A stretch of 64,000 bases of DNA from Lachnospiraceae bacterium (GCA_017520425.1 JAFXFO010000024.1:1-64000); one strand, 5' to 3'; positions 1 to 11,414 are shown, counted from the first letter of the stretch. Program-made: numbers and translations. Notes: generated by a model from the sequence alone, not told the origin.

Positions 1-140
1 AATGCTCCGTAAACAATCTTCTGAGCTACGCCTCTCTTACCATCTAACATAATGTTGTTGATAAGCTTGGTAACTACTTTGTTGTTGTACAAAGGATCTG
101 CCAATACATCTCTTTTCTGAATATGTCCTTTACGTGGCAC
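1..140 (-). CDS. rpsG: 30S ribosomal protein S7, 5' part only
   Basis: N-terminal 46 residues or so of ribosomal protein S7, which nucleates assembly of the 30S head domain on 16S rRNA. The gene runs off the left edge of the window. Translation from a GTG at 140 gives [16 protein letters not shown], then a stretch with [13 protein letters not shown] and LDGKRG, typical for the S7 N-terminus. The GTG is preceded by AAGGAGG with an 8-nt gap, which fixes the start. It lies downstream of rpsL in the same direction, the classic str operon order. The identification is secure; only the 3' part is missing. Confidence 0.95.
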   Translation of the reverse strand, partial: MPRKGHIQKRDVLADPLYNNKVVTKLINNIMLDGKRGVAQKIVYGA

Positions 141-300
141 GGTTCTTCCCTCCTTATTAATGTGTAATATTTGGATTATTTATCCAAACAAACTTGAATA
201 GATCATCGGTACTCACATGTGTTTCCCCAAGTGTTCGCGCTGTATATCTGTATTACAGAATTCCAACACTTTTCTTAGTTACGTTTTTTGTGGTTCCTTT

Positions 301-360
301 GAGACTTTTAGTAAAGTCTCTTGTGAATTGCTTTGCAATTCAACCTAACTACAATTGTAG
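301..360 (-). repeat. Three consecutive hairpins between rpsL and rpsG
   Basis: Within the 240-base rpsL-rpsG spacer there are three adjacent inverted repeats: 301-320 (GAGACTTT, loop TAGT, AAAGTCTC), 325-341 (GAATTG, loop, CAATTC) and 349-360 (CTACAATTGTAG). None is followed by a convincing T tract, so they look like mRNA structure rather than a terminator. A role in S7 feedback control, as in other bacteria where S7 binds this spacer, is inference. Confidence 0.5.
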
Positions 361-380
361 CTGTCCCTAATGCATTCGAA

Positions 381-803
381 TTACTTCTTAGCTGCTTTAG
401 GTCTCTTAGCGCCGTACTTAGAACGAGCCTGCTTTCTGTTAGCAACTCCCGCAGTATCCAAAGTACCACGAATAATGTGGTATCTGGTACCAGGTAAGTC
501 CTTTACTCTACCGCCACGGATCAGTACTACGCTATGCTCCTGAAGGTTGTGACCTTCACCGGGAATGTAGCTGGTTACTTCGATTCCGTTAGAAAGACGA
601 ACTCTGGCGATTTTTCTAAGAGCTGAGTTAGGCTTCTTAGGTGTTGCAGTCTTAACAGCTGTACACACACCTCTCTTCTGAGGAGCGGAAGCGTCTGTTG
701 CCTTCTTGTGCAAAGAGTTGTAACCCTTCTGCAAAGCAGGAGCAGTAGACTTCTTAACTGCAGTCTGACGACCCTTTCTTACTAACTGGTTAAATGTTGG
801 CAT
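381..803 (-). CDS. rpsL: 30S ribosomal protein S12
   Basis: Ribosomal protein S12, part of the 30S decoding centre. The 140-residue product starts [13 protein letters not shown] and carries the near-invariant [19 protein letters not shown] segment around residues 55-73, which contains the lysine whose substitution gives streptomycin resistance elsewhere, and a [13 protein letters not shown] segment. The lysine-rich C-terminus is usual. It is the first gene after a strong promoter at 881-909 and is followed by rpsG after 240 bases. Length matches the family and there is nothing aberrant in the protein. Confidence 0.98.
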   Translation of the reverse strand: MPTFNQLVRKGRQTAVKKSTAPALQKGYNSLHKKATDASAPQKRGVCTAVKTATPKKPNSALRKIARVRLSNGIEVTSYIPGEGHNLQEHSVVLIRGGRVKDLPGTRYHIIRGTLDTAGVANRKQARSKYGAKRPKAAKK

Positions 804-880
804 TCTGTTTCACCTCTTTCTTTAATAAAATATTATTTTATGCACACAAAAAATAAATGCATTCGCGTGCACACTAAATC

Positions 881-909
881 AGTATACTCGTCTGCGAATG
901 CATTGTCAA
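881..909 (-). promoter_or_regulatory. Sigma-A promoter of rpsL-rpsG with an overlapping inverted repeat
   Basis: Read on the minus strand, TTGACA (904-909) is separated by 17 bases from TATACT (881-886), a near-consensus sigma-A promoter about 80 bases upstream of the rpsL start. An 11-base perfect inverted repeat, AATGCATTCGC at 856-866 and GCGAATGCATT at 894-904, spans the -10 box and the predicted start site. Confidence 0.85.
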
Positions 910-944
910 CTTATTTTTTTATTATTTTCAAGATTTCTAGGGAA

Positions 945-1790
945 TTATTCCCCCAGTTCCTTTAAATATCTTCCCAGTGCATCCTTCCAATCAGGAAGTC
1001 TGTCAAAACCGTTCTCTTCCAGCTTATCCTTACTCATACGGCTGTTAAACGGACGTTTTGCCTTAGCCGGATACTGGTCGGAGCTAACAGGTGCCACTTC
1101 TACGGCAATACCTGCCTGTTTGAAAATCTCACAGGCAAATTCATACCAGTTGCAGAAGCCCTCATTGGTAGCATGATAAATACCGTATTTATCAGTCTGC
1201 ACCATATCTACCAGAAGCTTAGCCAGGTCATAGGTATAAGTAGGAGAACCAAACTGGTCACATACTACAGTCAGCTTATCCCTGGTCTTACCCAAATTCA
1301 GCATGGTCTTTACAAAGTTCTTACCATTGATACCAAATACCCATGCAATACGTACAATAAAGTATTTGTCCAGATTTTCCATAACGGCCTGCTCACCTTC
1401 GTATTTGGTCAATCCGTAAACACTCTGGGGATCTGCTTTGTCCTCCGGTTCCCAAGGTCTTTCTCCCAAGCCCTGGAATACATAATCCGTACTGATCTGA
1501 ATCATCTTAATATCCAATTCTTTACAAACCAATGCGATGTTACGAGGGCCGTCTGCATTTACCTTACGGCACAGCTCCACATTGTCCTCAGCTGCATCCA
1601 CTGCCGTATAGGCCGCACAGTGAATCACCGCATCCGGCGCAACACCCTTAATCACTTCATTCACACTTACCGCATCGGTAATGTCCATTTCATCTATATC
1701 TACTCCAACGGCTTCCATGCCTCTCTTTTCCAATTCTTTTACTACATCATACCCTAACTGTCCTTTTACACCGGTAACCAGAACCTTCAT
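945..1790 (-). CDS. rfbD: dTDP-4-dehydrorhamnose reductase
   Basis: Extended short-chain dehydrogenase, 281 residues, predicted to reduce dTDP-4-dehydro-L-rhamnose to dTDP-L-rhamnose with NAD(P)H, the last step of cytosolic dTDP-rhamnose synthesis. Seen: the N-terminal nucleotide-binding glycine motif VTGVKGQLGYD (residues 5-15), ISTDYVFQG near residue 100, YGLTKYEGE with the catalytic YxxxK near 130, and SRMSKDKLEENGF near the C-terminus, all typical of RfbD/RmlD. The other rml genes are not nearby, so it is an orphan in the gap between rpoC and rpsL. It is transcribed toward the rpsL promoter. The divergent GGDEF gene starts 150 bases away. Confidence 0.9.
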   Translation of the reverse strand: MKVLVTGVKGQLGYDVVKELEKRGMEAVGVDIDEMDITDAVSVNEVIKGVAPDAVIHCAAYTAVDAAEDNVELCRKVNADGPRNIALVCKELDIKMIQISTDYVFQGLGERPWEPEDKADPQSVYGLTKYEGEQAVMENLDKYFIVRIAWVFGINGKNFVKTMLNLGKTRDKLTVVCDQFGSPTYTYDLAKLLVDMVQTDKYGIYHATNEGFCNWYEFACEIFKQAGIAVEVAPVSSDQYPAKAKRPFNSRMSKDKLEENGFDRLPDWKDALGRYLKELGE

Positions 1791-1878
1791 CTTTTCAACC
1801 TGCCTTTTCCTTTTATCAGCATTTCTGCCTTTCTATAGTATACACTCCCACAAGACAAAAATCAAATAAAACTAACTC

Positions 1879-1907
1879 TTTAATTTTTTCTCAATATATA
1901 CTATAAT
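1879..1907 (+). promoter_or_regulatory. Likely sigma-A promoter of the GGDEF gene
   Basis: TTTAAT at 1879-1884 and TATAAT at 1902-1907 with a 17-base spacer lie about 35 bases upstream of the start codon, in the divergent region shared with rfbD. Confidence 0.6.
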
Positions 1908-1941
1908 AGGAATAAGAACATCTGCATATGGAGGAAAATCT

Positions 1942-2637
1942 ATGAATGACCATGCGCTCATCCAATCCTTTCGTAGAAAGAAGATTTTTCAGCTTAGTTT
2001 ATTCATCCTTTTAGAGTTTTTCTTCTTTCTGACACTAGTTATAAGTAATACCCTTTTAAGTACTTTCTTCGGAAGTGTATGGGGTATTGTATGTTTTTGT
2101 GTTTTAGTTCTTTTCAGTATCCTTACCATTATTTATTTGGTATACGATATCAAACATATGAACCAACTGATCAATGCCAGCAAGAAATGGGAAGATTTGG
2201 CATACCGTGACAAATCCGGTATCCACAACCGCCACAGTCTGGATTTATTGTTGCGTTCCTACAGCACTCCGGAATCCTTGGAAAATGTGGGCTGTTGTCT
2301 CTTCACCATTAAGAATCTGGAAGAGATTAATAAGAAGGCCGGTCGTGAAGCCGGTGATGCAGTGATTAATGATTTCTGTACCATCTTAGATGAAAGCGGA
2401 GCCAAGTACGGTTTTGTGGGTCGTAACGGCGGCAATGAGTTTATTATCGTTTTAGAAAATTGCACGAAAGCAACTATGTCATTAATCTATGCAGCTCTGG
2501 ATAAGCGTTTACACTTCTATAATGAACGTCATCCCCAGCTCCCCATTAAGATCAATCGTGCATTCACCCTGAATGCAAAAGAGAATTGCACTTCCTTCTT
2601 TGGTCTTCTGTCTGCTACATATTCCAAGTTACAATAG
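1942..2637 (+). CDS. Small membrane protein with a divergent GGDEF domain
   Basis: Protein of 231 residues with two hydrophobic segments at about residues 17-40 and 45-68, a short linker and a cytoplasmic GGDEF-like domain from about residue 85 (DKSGIHNRHSLD, then GRNGGNEFIIVLE). The signature reads GGNEF instead of GGDEF, so Asp to Asn at the third position, and the domain looks short. Diguanylate cyclase activity, making c-di-GMP from two GTP, therefore cannot be assumed; a degenerate or GTP-binding role is possible. The start is supported by ATGGAGGAAAATCT just before the ATG. It stands alone and ends at a terminator shared with rpoC. Confidence 0.75.
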   Translation: MNDHALIQSFRRKKIFQLSLFILLEFFFFLTLVISNTLLSTFFGSVWGIVCFCVLVLFSILTIIYLVYDIKHMNQLINASKKWEDLAYRDKSGIHNRHSLDLLLRSYSTPESLENVGCCLFTIKNLEEINKKAGREAGDAVINDFCTILDESGAKYGFVGRNGGNEFIIVLENCTKATMSLIYAALDKRLHFYNERHPQLPIKINRAFTLNAKENCTSFFGLLSATYSKLQ

Positions 2638-2650
2638 CATAAATAAGAAA

Positions 2651-2680
2651 GCCCGGTTCCTAAGAACCGGGCCTTTTTTA
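2651..2680. terminator. Bidirectional terminator between the GGDEF gene and rpoC
   Basis: Perfect 9-bp stem GCCCGGTTC / GAACCGGGC with loop CTAA (2651-2672), followed by a T tract on the plus strand and preceded by an A-rich stretch that serves the minus strand. The two genes converge here. Confidence 0.9.
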
Positions 2681-2692
2681 TTGGCTTACTGT

Positions 2693-5600
2693 TTATTCTT
2701 CTACCAAAGCTTCTTCTGCTTCTTCTGCTTCTTCTGCATCAAACTCTTCTGTAGCGTCTTCATAAGCAACTGCTTCTTCCATATATTCCTGTGCTACTTC
2801 TTCCTCTTGGAAATCAGTATCCAGGATAGTGGTACGATATCTCTTCATACCGGTACCGGCAGGAATCAACTTACCAATGATAACATTTTCCTTCAGACCA
2901 ACCAGAGGATCGATCTTACCCTTAATAGCAGCTTCTGTCAGAACCTTAGTGGTTTCCTGGAAGGATGCTGCTGACAGGAAAGAATTGGTTGCAAGTGCAG
3001 CCTTGGTAATACCAAGAAGTACCTGCTTACCATCTGCGGGCTCCTTACCCTGAGCTACAAGCTCTGCATTCATATCCTCGTACTCAAGGATATCAACCAA
3101 AGTACCGGGCAGGAACTCTGTATCGCCGTTGTTCTCGATACGAATCTTCTTCAACATCTGACGAACAATCACTTCAATATGCTTATCTGCAATATCTACA
3201 CCCTGTAAACGGTATACACGCTGTACTTCACGAAGCATGTAATCCTGAACTGCACGGATACCCTTAATCTTTAAGAGATCGTGAGGATTTACACTACCTT
3301 CGGTAAGTTCATCACCTGCTTCTAATACTTGACCATCTACAATCTTTACACGGGAACCGTAAGGAATCAAATATGCCTTAGATTCACCGGTTTCATCATT
3401 GGTGATTACTACTTCACGCTTCTTCTTGGTATCACGGATTTCCGCTTTACCACCGAATTCAGCGATAATCGCAAGACCCTTAGGCTTTCTTGCCTCAAAA
3501 AGTTCTTCTACACGGGGAAGACCCTGTGTAATATCGTCACCCGCAACACCACCGGTATGGAAGGTTCTCATGGTCAACTGAGTACCGGGCTCACCGATAG
3601 ACTGCGCTGCGATAATACCAACTGCTTCACCCACCTGTACTGCTTCACCGGTAGCCATGTTTGCACCATAGCACTTTGCACAGATACCATTGTGTGAACG
3701 ACAAGTTAAAATAGTACGAATCTTTACCTTCTCAACAGGTTCACCCTTATCATTCACACCTACGCTGATGATCTTGGCTGCTCTGCTGGGGGTAATCATA
3801 TGATTACGCTTAACGATTCTGTTACCGTCTTTATCAAAAATATCTTCACAAGCATATCTTCCCTGGATACGGTCCTTTAAGCTTTCGATGGTTTCCTTAC
3901 CATCCATGAATGCTTTTACTACCATGCCGGGAATCTCTGCCTTGCCTTCGCAACAATCCACGTCACGAATGATGAGTTCCTGAGATACATCAACCATTCG
4001 ACGGGTCAGGTAACCTGAGTCAGCTGTACGAAGCGCGGTATCGGACAGACCCTTACGAGCACCATGTGCAGACATGAAGTACTCCAATACGTCCAAACCT
4101 TCACGGAAGTTTGACTTAATAGGAAGCTCAATGGTTCTACCGGTTGTATCAGCCATCAAACCACGCATACCTGCCAGCTGCTTAATCTGCTGGTTGGAAC
4201 CACGCGCACCGGAGTCAGCCATCATGTAGATGTTATTGTACTTATCCAAACCGGACAACAGTACTTCTGTCAACTCCTCATCTGCTTCTGTCCAGGTATC
4301 TACTACTGCACGATATCTTTCTTCTTCTGTGATTAAACCACGACGGAAGTTTGCTGCAATTTTATCTACGGTAGCCTGTGCATTTGCCAGAATCTCCGGC
4401 TTCTTAGCAGGCACGGTCATATCAGAAATAGATACTGTCATAGCCGCTCTGGTAGAATACTTATATCCGATAGCCTTTACGTCATCCAATACTTCTGCAG
4501 ACTTGGAAGCACCATGTGTATTGATAACCTTATCCAAAATCTGCTTCAGCCCCTTCTTGCCTACATGGAAGTCTACTTCCAACTTCAGCATATCTTCAGG
4601 ACTCTTTCTTTCTACAAAGCCTAAATCCTGAGGAAGGATTTCATTGAACAGGAAACGACCTAAAGTAGATTCCACGTTGCCGCTAATCACTTCACCTGCG
4701 ATTTCCTTGATCACTCTTACAGTAATTCTGGAATGCAGGGTAATAACCTGATTCTCATATGCCAAAATAGCTTCATTTACATTCTTAAAGAACTTACCTT
4801 CGCCTGCTGCTCCGGGTCTTTCCTGAGTCAGATAGTAAATACCAAGTACCATATCCTGTGAAGGAACGGCTACAGGACCACCATCGGAAGGCTTCAATAA
4901 GTTGTTAGGTGATAACAGCAAGAATCTGCACTCTGCCTGTGCTTCCACTGACAAAGGAAGATGCACTGCCATCTGGTCACCGTCGAAGTCCGCATTGAAC
5001 GCGGTACATACCAGGGGATGAAGCTTAATCGCCTTACCCTCTACCAGAATGGGTTCAAATGCCTGAATACCTAATCTATGAAGAGTAGGAGCACGGTTCA
5101 ACATAACAGGATGTTCTTTGATAACCTCTTCCAGTACATCCCAAACCTGTGTATCCAATCTCTCTACAAGCTTCTTTGCATTCTTAATGTTCTGGCTGAT
5201 TCCCTTTGCTACCAGCTCCTTCATAACGAAGGGCTTGAACAATTCGATAGCCATTTCCTTAGGTAAACCACACTGATAAATCTTCAGTTCGGGACCTACT
5301 ACGATAACGGAACGTCCGGAATAGTCTACACGCTTACCAAGTAAGTTCTGACGGAAACGTCCTGTCTTACCTTTTAACATATCGGACAGAGACTTTAATG
5401 CTCTGTTACCGGGGCCTGTTACGGGACGGCCACGTCTACCGTTGTCAATCAATGCGTCAACCGCTTCCTGAAGCATTCTCTTTTCGTTACGTACGATAAT
5501 ATCAGGCGCACCCAACTCTAAGAGTCTCTTCAAACGGTTATTTCTATTGATAATTCTACGATATAAATCATTCAAATCGGAGGTTGCAAAACGGCCACCA

Positions 5601-6361
5601 TCCAACTGTACCATAGGACGCAGATCCGGAGGAATTACGGGAATGGTATCCATTACCATCCACTCAGGCTTATTGCCTGAACCGCGGAATGCTTCTACTA
5701 CTTCCAATCTCTTGATGATACGCGCACGCTTCTGTCCGGAAGAATCCTTAAGCTCTTCCTTCAGTTCTACGGATTCACCTTCCAAATCGATAGCCTGCAA
5801 AAGCTCCTTGATTGCTTCAGCACCCATACCTACACGGAACTTATTGCCCCATGTTTCTCTGGCATCCTGATATTCCTTCTCAGACAATACCTGCTTGTAC
5901 TCCAGGTTACTTTCGCCTGCATCCAATACGATGTAGGAAGCGAAATATAATACCTTCTCCAACACTCTGGGAGAAAGGTCAAGGATTAATCCCATACGAC
6001 TGGGGATACCCTTGAAGTACCAGATATGAGACACAGGAGCTGCCAGCTCGATATGTCCCATACGCTCTCTACGAACGGTAGCCTTGGTTACTTCAACACC
6101 ACAACGGTCGCAGACAACACCTTTATATCTGATTTTCTTATATTTACCACAATGACACTCCCAATCCTTGTTGGGTCCGAAAATCTTTTCACAGAACAAA
6201 CCGTCTCTTTCCGGCTTTAAGGTTCTGTAGTTGATGGTCTCAGGCTTGGTAACCTCACCATGGGACCACTCACGGATTTTTTCCGGAGAAGCCAAACCAA
6301 TCTTGATGGCATCAAATGTCATGGGCTGATAACTTGCTTCATTATTTCTTGTTTCTGACAT
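2693..6361 (-). CDS. rpoC: RNA polymerase beta' subunit
   Basis: Catalytic large subunit of RNA polymerase, 1222 residues. Seen: an N-terminal zinc site [20 protein letters not shown] near residue 70, the Mg-chelating catalytic motif [14 protein letters not shown] near residue 460, and a second zinc cluster ending [13 protein letters not shown] near residue 890. The trigger-loop region with [16 protein letters not shown] is intact. The C-terminus is a strongly acidic tail rich in Glu and Ala. It follows rpoB by 39 bases and both are read from the rpoB promoter. No intein or split is present. Confidence 0.98.
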   Translation of the reverse strand: MSETRNNEASYQPMTFDAIKIGLASPEKIREWSHGEVTKPETINYRTLKPERDGLFCEKIFGPNKDWECHCGKYKKIRYKGVVCDRCGVEVTKATVRRERMGHIELAAPVSHIWYFKGIPSRMGLILDLSPRVLEKVLYFASYIVLDAGESNLEYKQVLSEKEYQDARETWGNKFRVGMGAEAIKELLQAIDLEGESVELKEELKDSSGQKRARIIKRLEVVEAFRGSGNKPEWMVMDTIPVIPPDLRPMVQLDGGRFATSDLNDLYRRIINRNNRLKRLLELGAPDIIVRNEKRMLQEAVDALIDNGRRGRPVTGPGNRALKSLSDMLKGKTGRFRQNLLGKRVDYSGRSVIVVGPELKIYQCGLPKEMAIELFKPFVMKELVAKGISQNIKNAKKLVERLDTQVWDVLEEVIKEHPVMLNRAPTLHRLGIQAFEPILVEGKAIKLHPLVCTAFNADFDGDQMAVHLPLSVEAQAECRFLLLSPNNLLKPSDGGPVAVPSQDMVLGIYYLTQERPGAAGEGKFFKNVNEAILAYENQVITLHSRITVRVIKEIAGEVISGNVESTLGRFLFNEILPQDLGFVERKSPEDMLKLEVDFHVGKKGLKQILDKVINTHGASKSAEVLDDVKAIGYKYSTRAAMTVSISDMTVPAKKPEILANAQATVDKIAANFRRGLITEEERYRAVVDTWTEADEELTEVLLSGLDKYNNIYMMADSGARGSNQQIKQLAGMRGLMADTTGRTIELPIKSNFREGLDVLEYFMSAHGARKGLSDTALRTADSGYLTRRMVDVSQELIIRDVDCCEGKAEIPGMVVKAFMDGKETIESLKDRIQGRYACEDIFDKDGNRIVKRNHMITPSRAAKIISVGVNDKGEPVEKVKIRTILTCRSHNGICAKCYGANMATGEAVQVGEAVGIIAAQSIGEPGTQLTMRTFHTGGVAGDDITQGLPRVEELFEARKPKGLAIIAEFGGKAEIRDTKKKREVVITNDETGESKAYLIPYGSRVKIVDGQVLEAGDELTEGSVNPHDLLKIKGIRAVQDYMLREVQRVYRLQGVDIADKHIEVIVRQMLKKIRIENNGDTEFLPGTLVDILEYEDMNAELVAQGKEPADGKQVLLGITKAALATNSFLSAASFQETTKVLTEAAIKGKIDPLVGLKENVIIGKLIPAGTGMKRYRTTILDTDFQEEEVAQEYMEEAVAYEDATEEFDAEEAEEAEEALVEE

Positions 6362-6400
6362 TAGTAATGGTACTCCCTTCCACTATATTATCATAACTTC

Positions 6401-9400
6401 TTAGAACTCGTCTGCTTCGTCCATTCCTTCATCGCTGAAGTCGTCATCAGCATAGTAATCGTCTTCTGTCGCTTCCAGTTCCCCTTCTGCGTTGAATTCC
6501 TGTGACTGATAACCCATTGCACCGAGAGAAGCACTGTCATAATCATCATCATACTTGCGGTCGCCTTCCATCTCATAACGATAGTCGGTTTCAGCATAAT
6601 CGATGGTTTCCATGATTTCTACTTCGGTACGGTCTTCGCGAAGCACTCTGACATCCAGACCAAGTGCCTGTAATTCCTTCAGTAATACCTTGAAGGATTC
6701 GGGAATACTGGGTTCAGGGATGTTATCGCCCTTGATGATTGCTTCGTAGGTCTTTACACGTCCTACTACATCATCGGACTTCACGGTTAAGATTTCCTGA
6801 AGGGTATAGGATGCACCATATGCCTCCAATGCCCAAACTTCCATTTCACCGAAACGCTGTCCACCAAACTGTGCTTTACCACCCAGAGGCTGCTGGGTAA
6901 CCAGGGAGTACGGTCCGGTTGAACGTGCGTGGATCTTATCATCTACCAGGTGATGCAGCTTCAGATAATGCATGTGTCCGATGGTTACCGGGCTGTCGAA
7001 ATACTCACCGGTTCTACCGTCACGTAAGCGTACCTTACCATCTCTGGAAATAGGAACACCCTTCCACAATTCTCTGTGGTCTCTGTTCTCTGATAAATAC
7101 TGCAGTACCTCAGGAAGCAATTCTTCGCCATGCTTAGCTTCAAACTCTTCCCATTCTAAGTTTACATAGTCATTCGCCAAATCCAAGGTGTCCATAATAT
7201 CCTGCTCGTTAGCACCATCGAATACCGGTGTTGCCACATTGAAGCCCAGAGCCTTGGAAGCCAAAGACAAGTGAATCTCAAGTACCTGTCCGATATTCAT
7301 ACGGGAAGGTACACCCAGAGGATTCAATACGATATCAAGAGGACGTCCATTAGGCAGGTAAGGCATATCTTCTACAGGTAATACGCGGGAAACAACACCC
7401 TTGTTACCGTGACGACCAGCCATCTTGTCACCTACGGAAATCTTTCTCTTCTGCGCAATATAAATACGAACTGCCTGGTTTACACCGGGTGATAATTCAT
7501 CACTGTTTTCTCTGGTAAATACCTTTGCATCTACAACGATACCGTATTCACCGTGAGGAACCTTCAGGGAAGTATCTCTTACTTCTCTTGCCTTCTCACC
7601 AAAGATGGCACGAAGTAATCTTTCTTCTGCAGTCAATTCGGTTTCTCCCTTAGGGGTAACCTTACCAACCAAGATATCGCCGGCACGAACCTCAGCACCG
7701 ATACGAATAATACCTCTTTCATCCAAATCCTTCAGGGCATCATCACCAACACCGGGAACATCGCGGGTAATCTCTTCAGGTCCCAGCTTGGTATCACGTG
7801 CTTCTGCTTCGTATTCCTCAATATGAATGGAGGTATATACATCCTCCTGAACCAATCTTTCACTTAACAGAACCGCATCCTCGTAGTTATATCCTTCCCA
7901 GGTCATGAAACCGATCAGAGGGTTCTTACCAAGAGCCAATTCACCTTCGCAGGTAGAAGGACCGTCTGCGATAACCTGTCCCTTCTCAACGTGGTCACCC
8001 TTGAATACAATGGGCTTCTGGTTGTAACAGTTGGACTGGTTACTTCTGGTGAACTTCGCCAAATGAATTTCTCCTCTTTCCCCATCATCATAGGTCATCT
8101 TAATGAGGTTAGAAGATACATAATCAACAGTACCTGCCTTAGGTGCTACTACGCAGACACCTGAGTCTACTGCTGCCTTTACTTCCATACCGGTACCTAC
8201 TACAGGTGCATCGGTAAACAGAAGCGGTACCGCCTGACGCTGCATGTTGGAACCCATCAGCGCACGGTTCGCATCGTCATTCTCCAAGAAAGGAATGAGT
8301 GCGGTTGCCACAGAGAATACCATCTTAGGAGATACGTCCATGTAGTCGAACATAGCCTTAGGATATTCTTGGGTTTCTTCACGGTAACGACCGGATACAG
8401 AGTTACGGATAAAGTAACCCTTCTCATCCAGAGCCTCGTTCGCCTGTGCTACATGATAATTATCTTCCTCGTCAGCAGTCATATAAACTACTTCCTCGGT
8501 GACACGGGGATTTGCAGCATCACTCTTATCAATCACACGATAAGGTGCTTCCACAAAACCATATTCATTAATTCTTGCATAACTTGCAAGAGAGTTAATC
8601 AAACCGATGTTAGGACCTTCGGGAGTCTCAATAGGACACATTCTTCCGTAATGTGAGTAATGTACGTCTCGAACCTCGAATCCGGCACGGTCTCTTGACA
8701 AACCGCCGGGACCAAGTGCTGACAAACGTCTCTTATGTGTTAACTCACCCAGAGGGTTGTTCTGGTCCATGAACTGTGACAACTGTGAAGAACCAAAGAA
8801 TTCCTTCACTGCTGCGGTTACGGGCTTGATATTGATCAATGACTGAGGTGAAATATCCTCTGCATCATGAGTGGTCATACGCTCTCTTACCACTCTCTCC
8901 ATACGGGAAAGACCGATACGGTACTGATTCTGCAAAAGCTCACCTACCGCACGGATACGTCTGTTACCCAAATGGTCGATATCGTCATCATTACCAAGGC
9001 CATATTCCAAATGCATATTGTAGTTGATGGAAGCAAAAATATCTTCCTTGGTAATATGCTTGGGAACCAATTCATAAGCATTCTTCTTGATTGCTTCTGC
9101 CAAAGCTTCCGGATCAGCAGAGAACTCCTCCAAAATCTGAGCAAGTACAGGATAGTATACCAACTCTGTAATACCAAGCTCTCTGGGATTGCAATCAACA
9201 AAGTTCTTAATGTCAACCATCATATTGGAAAGAACCTTTACATTTCTTTCCTCAGTCTGGATATATACAAAAGGCACTGCTGCATTCTGGATGGTATCAG
9301 CCAACTCTGCGGTCACCTTGGTGCCTGCTTCTGCCAATACTTCGCCGGTAGCGGGATCCACTACGTCAGCAGCCAGAATCTGATGTCTGATTCTGTTTCT

Positions 9401-10255
9401 GAAAGCTAACTTCTTATTAAATTTATATCTACCAACCTTTGCCAAATCATATCTACGGGGATCGAAGAACATGGCAGTAATCAGGCTTTCCGCACTTTCT
9501 ACGCTGAGCGGCTCACCCGGGCGGATTTTTTTGTACAACTCTAACAGACCCTCCTGATAATTCTCAGCAGTGTCCTTTCCGAAGCTTGCTTCAATCTTCG
9601 GCTCATCACCGAATACTTCTCTGATTTCATCATTGGTTCCGATACCCAGTGCACGAATCAACACGGTAATCGGTACCTTTCTGGTTCTATCCACACGAAC
9701 GTAGAACACGTCATTGGAATCTGTTTCATACTCTAACCATGCACCACGGTTAGGAATTACGGTACTGGAGAACAGTCTCTTACCGATTTTGTCATGACCG
9801 ATAGCATAGTAGATACCGGGAGAACGAACTAACTGGCTTACAATTACACGTTCTGCACCATTAATAACGAATGTACCGGTAGCGGTCATAAGAGGAGGCT
9901 CACCCATGAAAATCTCATGCTCACTGATTTCTTCCTTTTCCTTGTTGTAAAGACGCACCTTTACCTTCAGAGGTGCTGCATAAGTAGCATCTCTTTCCTT
10001 ACATTCTTCAATAGAATATTTCACTTCGTTTTCACATAATTCGAAGTCTACAAACTCAAGACTTAAAGAGCCGCTGTAGTCTGCAATAGGAGAGATATCG
10101 TCGAAAACTTCCTTTAAGCCTTCGTCTAAAAACCACTGATAGGAATCCTTCTGGACTTCAATCAGATTGGGCATCTCTAAAACCTCTTTTTGTCTCGAAT
10201 AACTCATACGCATGTTCTTGCTGTTTGCAATAGGACGTATTCTGTTTTTTTCCAT
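6401..10255 (-). CDS. rpoB: RNA polymerase beta subunit
   Basis: Beta subunit of RNA polymerase, about 1284 residues. The rifampicin pocket is readable around residue 500: [20 protein letters not shown] and [10 protein letters not shown], with the usual Gln, Asp, His and Ser residues, so a sensitive-type pocket is expected. Other landmarks are [10 protein letters not shown] and the C-terminal [19 protein letters not shown]. The final 100 or so residues form an acidic tail. Of two in-frame ATGs, the one at 10255 has the better spacing from GGGGTG and is preferred over 10261. rpoC follows after 39 bases. Confidence 0.97.
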   Translation of the reverse strand: MEKNRIRPIANSKNMRMSYSRQKEVLEMPNLIEVQKDSYQWFLDEGLKEVFDDISPIADYSGSLSLEFVDFELCENEVKYSIEECKERDATYAAPLKVKVRLYNKEKEEISEHEIFMGEPPLMTATGTFVINGAERVIVSQLVRSPGIYYAIGHDKIGKRLFSSTVIPNRGAWLEYETDSNDVFYVRVDRTRKVPITVLIRALGIGTNDEIREVFGDEPKIEASFGKDTAENYQEGLLELYKKIRPGEPLSVESAESLITAMFFDPRRYDLAKVGRYKFNKKLAFRNRIRHQILAADVVDPATGEVLAEAGTKVTAELADTIQNAAVPFVYIQTEERNVKVLSNMMVDIKNFVDCNPRELGITELVYYPVLAQILEEFSADPEALAEAIKKNAYELVPKHITKEDIFASINYNMHLEYGLGNDDDIDHLGNRRIRAVGELLQNQYRIGLSRMERVVRERMTTHDAEDISPQSLINIKPVTAAVKEFFGSSQLSQFMDQNNPLGELTHKRRLSALGPGGLSRDRAGFEVRDVHYSHYGRMCPIETPEGPNIGLINSLASYARINEYGFVEAPYRVIDKSDAANPRVTEEVVYMTADEEDNYHVAQANEALDEKGYFIRNSVSGRYREETQEYPKAMFDYMDVSPKMVFSVATALIPFLENDDANRALMGSNMQRQAVPLLFTDAPVVGTGMEVKAAVDSGVCVVAPKAGTVDYVSSNLIKMTYDDGERGEIHLAKFTRSNQSNCYNQKPIVFKGDHVEKGQVIADGPSTCEGELALGKNPLIGFMTWEGYNYEDAVLLSERLVQEDVYTSIHIEEYEAEARDTKLGPEEITRDVPGVGDDALKDLDERGIIRIGAEVRAGDILVGKVTPKGETELTAEERLLRAIFGEKAREVRDTSLKVPHGEYGIVVDAKVFTRENSDELSPGVNQAVRIYIAQKRKISVGDKMAGRHGNKGVVSRVLPVEDMPYLPNGRPLDIVLNPLGVPSRMNIGQVLEIHLSLASKALGFNVATPVFDGANEQDIMDTLDLANDYVNLEWEEFEAKHGEELLPEVLQYLSENRDHRELWKGVPISRDGKVRLRDGRTGEYFDSPVTIGHMHYLKLHHLVDDKIHARSTGPYSLVTQQPLGGKAQFGGQRFGEMEVWALEAYGASYTLQEILTVKSDDVVGRVKTYEAIIKGDNIPEPSIPESFKVLLKELQALGLDVRVLREDRTEVEIMETIDYAETDYRYEMEGDRKYDDDYDSASLGAMGYQSQEFNAEGELEATEDDYYADDDFSDEGMDEADEF

Positions 10256-10357
10256 TGACATTTCACCCCGTTCTTTCTGATTTCAGCTGATTTTCGTTGG
10301 TTAAAAATTCATAAAACCATACGAATAAGCATAACACACCACAATAGTGCATTTACC

Positions 10358-10386
10358 ATAATAACACAAAGGAGTCAATGAGTCAA
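10358..10386 (-). promoter_or_regulatory. Sigma-A promoter of rpoB-rpoC
   Basis: On the minus strand TTGACT (10381-10386), 17 bases, TATTAT (10358-10363). It lies about 100 bases upstream of rpoB and downstream of the rplL terminator, so rpoBC has its own promoter rather than relying on read-through from rplJL. Confidence 0.75.
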
Positions 10387-10450
10387 GCCGCATTTTGTAA
10401 ATTTTGGGAAATATTTGAACAGTAGAATAAATTATTGATTTTTGATAGAA

Positions 10451-10476
10451 AAGGCCTCGTCCGCAGACGAGGCCTT
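10451..10476 (-). terminator. Terminator after rplL
   Basis: Perfect 11-bp stem AAGGCCTCGTC / GACGAGGCCTT with a four-base loop, followed on the minus strand by TTCTATCAAAAA. It sits 18 bases past the rplL stop codon and separates rplJL from rpoBC. Confidence 0.8.
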
Positions 10477-10494
10477 GAGCTTTCAGCAAGTTTA

Positions 10495-10866
10495 TTACTT
10501 AAGAGTAACCTTAGCGCCAACTTCTTCAAGTTTCTTCTTGATATCTTCAGCTTCTTCCTTAGAAACAGCTTCCTTAAGAACCTTAGGAGCGCCATCTACA
10601 GCGTCCTTAGCTTCCTTTAAGCCTAAACCGGTTACTTCACGAACAACCTTGATAACCTTAACCTTTTCAGCACCTACTTCGGTTAATTCAACGTCGAACT
10701 CGGTCTTTTCTTCAACTTCTGCTGCAGGGCCAGCTGCTGCTACAACAACACCTGCTGCTGCAGATACGCCGAACTCTTCCTCACAAGCCTTTACTAAATC
10801 ATTTAATTCTAATACAGTTAACTCTTTGATAGCATCGATTAATTCCTGAGCTGATAACTTAGCCAT
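10495..10866 (-). CDS. rplL: 50S ribosomal protein L7/L12
   Basis: Stalk protein L7/L12, which recruits translation factors to the ribosome. Counting from [16 protein letters not shown] at 10866 it has 123 residues, the normal length; that ATG has GGAGGATATTAAA directly before it, so an upstream in-frame ATG at 10881 is rejected. Seen: the N-terminal dimerisation helices, an Ala/Gly-rich hinge (about residues 38-55, [14 protein letters not shown]) and the C-terminal domain with [20 protein letters not shown]. It follows rplJ after about 60 bases and is followed by a terminator. Confidence 0.97.
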   Translation of the reverse strand: MAKLSAQELIDAIKELTVLELNDLVKACEEEFGVSAAAGVVVAAAGPAAEVEEKTEFDVELTEVGAEKVKVIKVVREVTGLGLKEAKDAVDGAPKVLKEAVSKEEAEDIKKKLEEVGAKVTLK

Positions 10867-10928
10867 TTTAATATCCTCCATTTTAAATAAATTTTTGTTT
10901 TCGTTTGTTAATTTGTTAATAGTTAAAT

Positions 10929-11414
10929 CTATGCATTCTTCTCTGCGATCTGGTTGATTACGCGAGCGAAGTTAGCCATAGGAGACTGCATACTTCCCAG
11001 CAATCTGGAAATAAGTACGTCTCTTGAAGGAATGCTTGCGATTGCTTCCATTCCCTTTGCGTCGTATACATTACCTTCTACAACGCCGGCCTTGATTTCC
11101 AAAGCCTTAGCTTTCTTAGCGAATTCAGCGATTACTCTTGCAGGTGCAGTAGCATCTGTAGTAGAGTAAGCCATAGCGCTGGGACCGTTTAAGTAAGGAG
11201 CAAGTCCTTCAAAATCAGTTCCCTTGAAAGCAAAGTTCATCATGGTGTTCTTGTAAACCTTGTAGACAACTCCTGCTGCACGTAACTGCTTACGTAATTC
11301 GGTATCCTCTTCTACAGTAAGTCCGCGGTAGTCAACCAAAACAACTGACTGTGCGTCCTTGATACCGGCAGAAATCTCTTCTACGATAGGCTGTTTGATT
11401 TCGATCTTTGCCAT
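10929..11414 (-). CDS. rplJ: 50S ribosomal protein L10
   Basis: L10 anchors the L7/L12 stalk to 23S rRNA. The 161-residue product has the typical N-terminal [20 protein letters not shown] and [10 protein letters not shown] segments and a C-terminal helix that ends in [10 protein letters not shown], the L12-binding region. It is preceded by a structured leader with an attenuator (11441-11585) and its own promoter. rplL is next in the same transcript. Confidence 0.97.
   Translation of the reverse strand: MAKIEIKQPIVEEISAGIKDAQSVVLVDYRGLTVEEDTELRKQLRAAGVVYKVYKNTMMNFAFKGTDFEGLAPYLNGPSAMAYSTTDATAPARVIAEFAKKAKALEIKAGVVEGNVYDAKGMEAIASIPSRDVLISRLLGSMQSPMANFARVINQIAEKNA

Noticed and set aside
898-1757. 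Plus-strand open frames opposite rfbD
   Set aside because: No binding sites, odd composition, and rfbD on the other strand has full motif support.
2829-9409. Many open frames of 60-180 codons on the plus strand inside rpoC and rpoB
   Set aside because: They are antisense shadows of highly biased essential genes, lack ribosome binding sites and have no recognisable domains.
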